Part shown: piece by piece, positions 7,840 through 8,097 of the stretch
Layout: every line of letters begins with the position of its first letter
How positions within the stretch are numbered: position 1 is the stretch's first letter
Assembly: GCA_947470885.1 (NCBI GenBank)
Contig: CANIXE010000086.1
Location: 1-8,097 of the forward strand
Source: Planctomycetota bacterium
Lineage (GTDB): Bacteria; Planctomycetota; UBA11346
Reading direction: 5' to 3'
Length of the DNA stretch: 8,097 nt
The notes under the pieces: generated by a model
Seen by the model: only the letters and a program-made list of their open reading frames with translations
Databases searched by the model: none
What the model was told of the DNA's origin: nothing
Position numbers and translations under genes: made by a program

Positions 7840-8097
7840 TCAGACCATGGTTGAACAAGTGACCCAAAAGGCTTGGTCCACGAAAACAATGCGCGATGTC
7901 CGGTTGATCTGGTAACGCTCAGGATTTTCCGAATCGATTTTGCCACGCTTGGCTTCCAGGAGCTGGTGGACGTGTGCCTGCATGGCTGCAGCCAGGCCAT
8001 GAGGGCGTAGAATTCCTGGACGATGCTCTCGGCTTTTCTAGTAGGGATTTTTCGATGGTGGAAGTGATTTCCAACTCGCGGCAGGCGGTTTCAATAC
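7840..8097 (-). pseudogene. Frameshifted remnant of an IS4-type transposase C-terminus (extends past the edge)
   Basis: On the minus strand three successive frames each give a protein-like segment. They are IETACRELEITSTIEKSL (from 8095 to about 8036), then RKAESIVQEFYALMAWLQ (about 8039-7986), then AMQAHVHQLLEAKRG with SENPERYQINRTSRIVF (7986 to a TGA at 7842-7840). In order they resemble the end of IS4-group DDE transposases: the IExxxRELK block with the last catalytic Glu, a LLRS...VxQEFYGLL helix, and a later DPDRLSF...AxRVVRR segment. Two frameshifts are needed to join them, so the gene is dead. The similarity is from memory of the family, not a search. The rest lies off the right edge, and no terminal inverted repeats or target duplication could be located. 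Confidence 0.5.

Noticed and set aside
7797..8000. 67-residue minus-strand ORF as an intact gene
   Set aside because: Only its first codons are transposase-like; the similarity continues in another frame, so it is part of a frameshifted remnant.

Overview
The window is GC-rich and almost fully coding. It looks like chromosomal housekeeping sequence from a bacterium of the Planctomycetota/Lentisphaerota/Verrucomicrobiota (PVC) grouping. That placement is an inference from three things: a transmembrane Ser/Thr kinase fused to a long leucine-rich-repeat tail, the wording of the RpoD region 1.2 motif, and the gene set. No rRNA or other phylogenetic marker is present to prove it.

Layout, plus strand, 1-6142. 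The left edge cuts into a membrane Ser/Thr protein kinase, of which the end of the catalytic domain, one membrane span, a TPR-like stretch and 16 exact 21-residue leucine-rich repeats remain. A near-consensus sigma-70 promoter overlaps its stop codon and should drive the next gene, rpoD (primary sigma factor). After rpoD come three closely packed genes: a small LysM lipoprotein, rdgB (house-cleaning NTP pyrophosphatase, 1-nt overlap with the LysM gene) and a two-transmembrane HAMP sensor histidine kinase (7 nt after rdgB). These could be read from the rpoD promoter as one transcript; no terminator is visible between them.

Layout, minus strand, 8097-6139. A compact pyrH-frr-small ORF operon runs towards the histidine kinase. 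PyrH makes UDP for nucleotide and RNA synthesis, and Frr recycles ribosomes. The last gene is a GTG-start, 67-residue Cys-rich protein that begins one base after the frr stop. Its stop codon overlaps the histidine kinase stop codon in a shared CTAG. The rpsB-tsf pair often found upstream of pyrH is absent. In its place are a ~190-bp non-coding stretch and a broken, multiply frameshifted sequence resembling the C-terminal end of an IS4-type transposase, running to the right edge.

No CRISPR array, tRNA, rRNA, intact mobile element or multi-gene defence-type system was found. The points most worth a second look are the threonine-ladder LRR kinase, the small CCxSGCxxC protein locked between frr and the histidine kinase, the promoter overlapping the kinase stop, and the decayed transposase next to pyrH.
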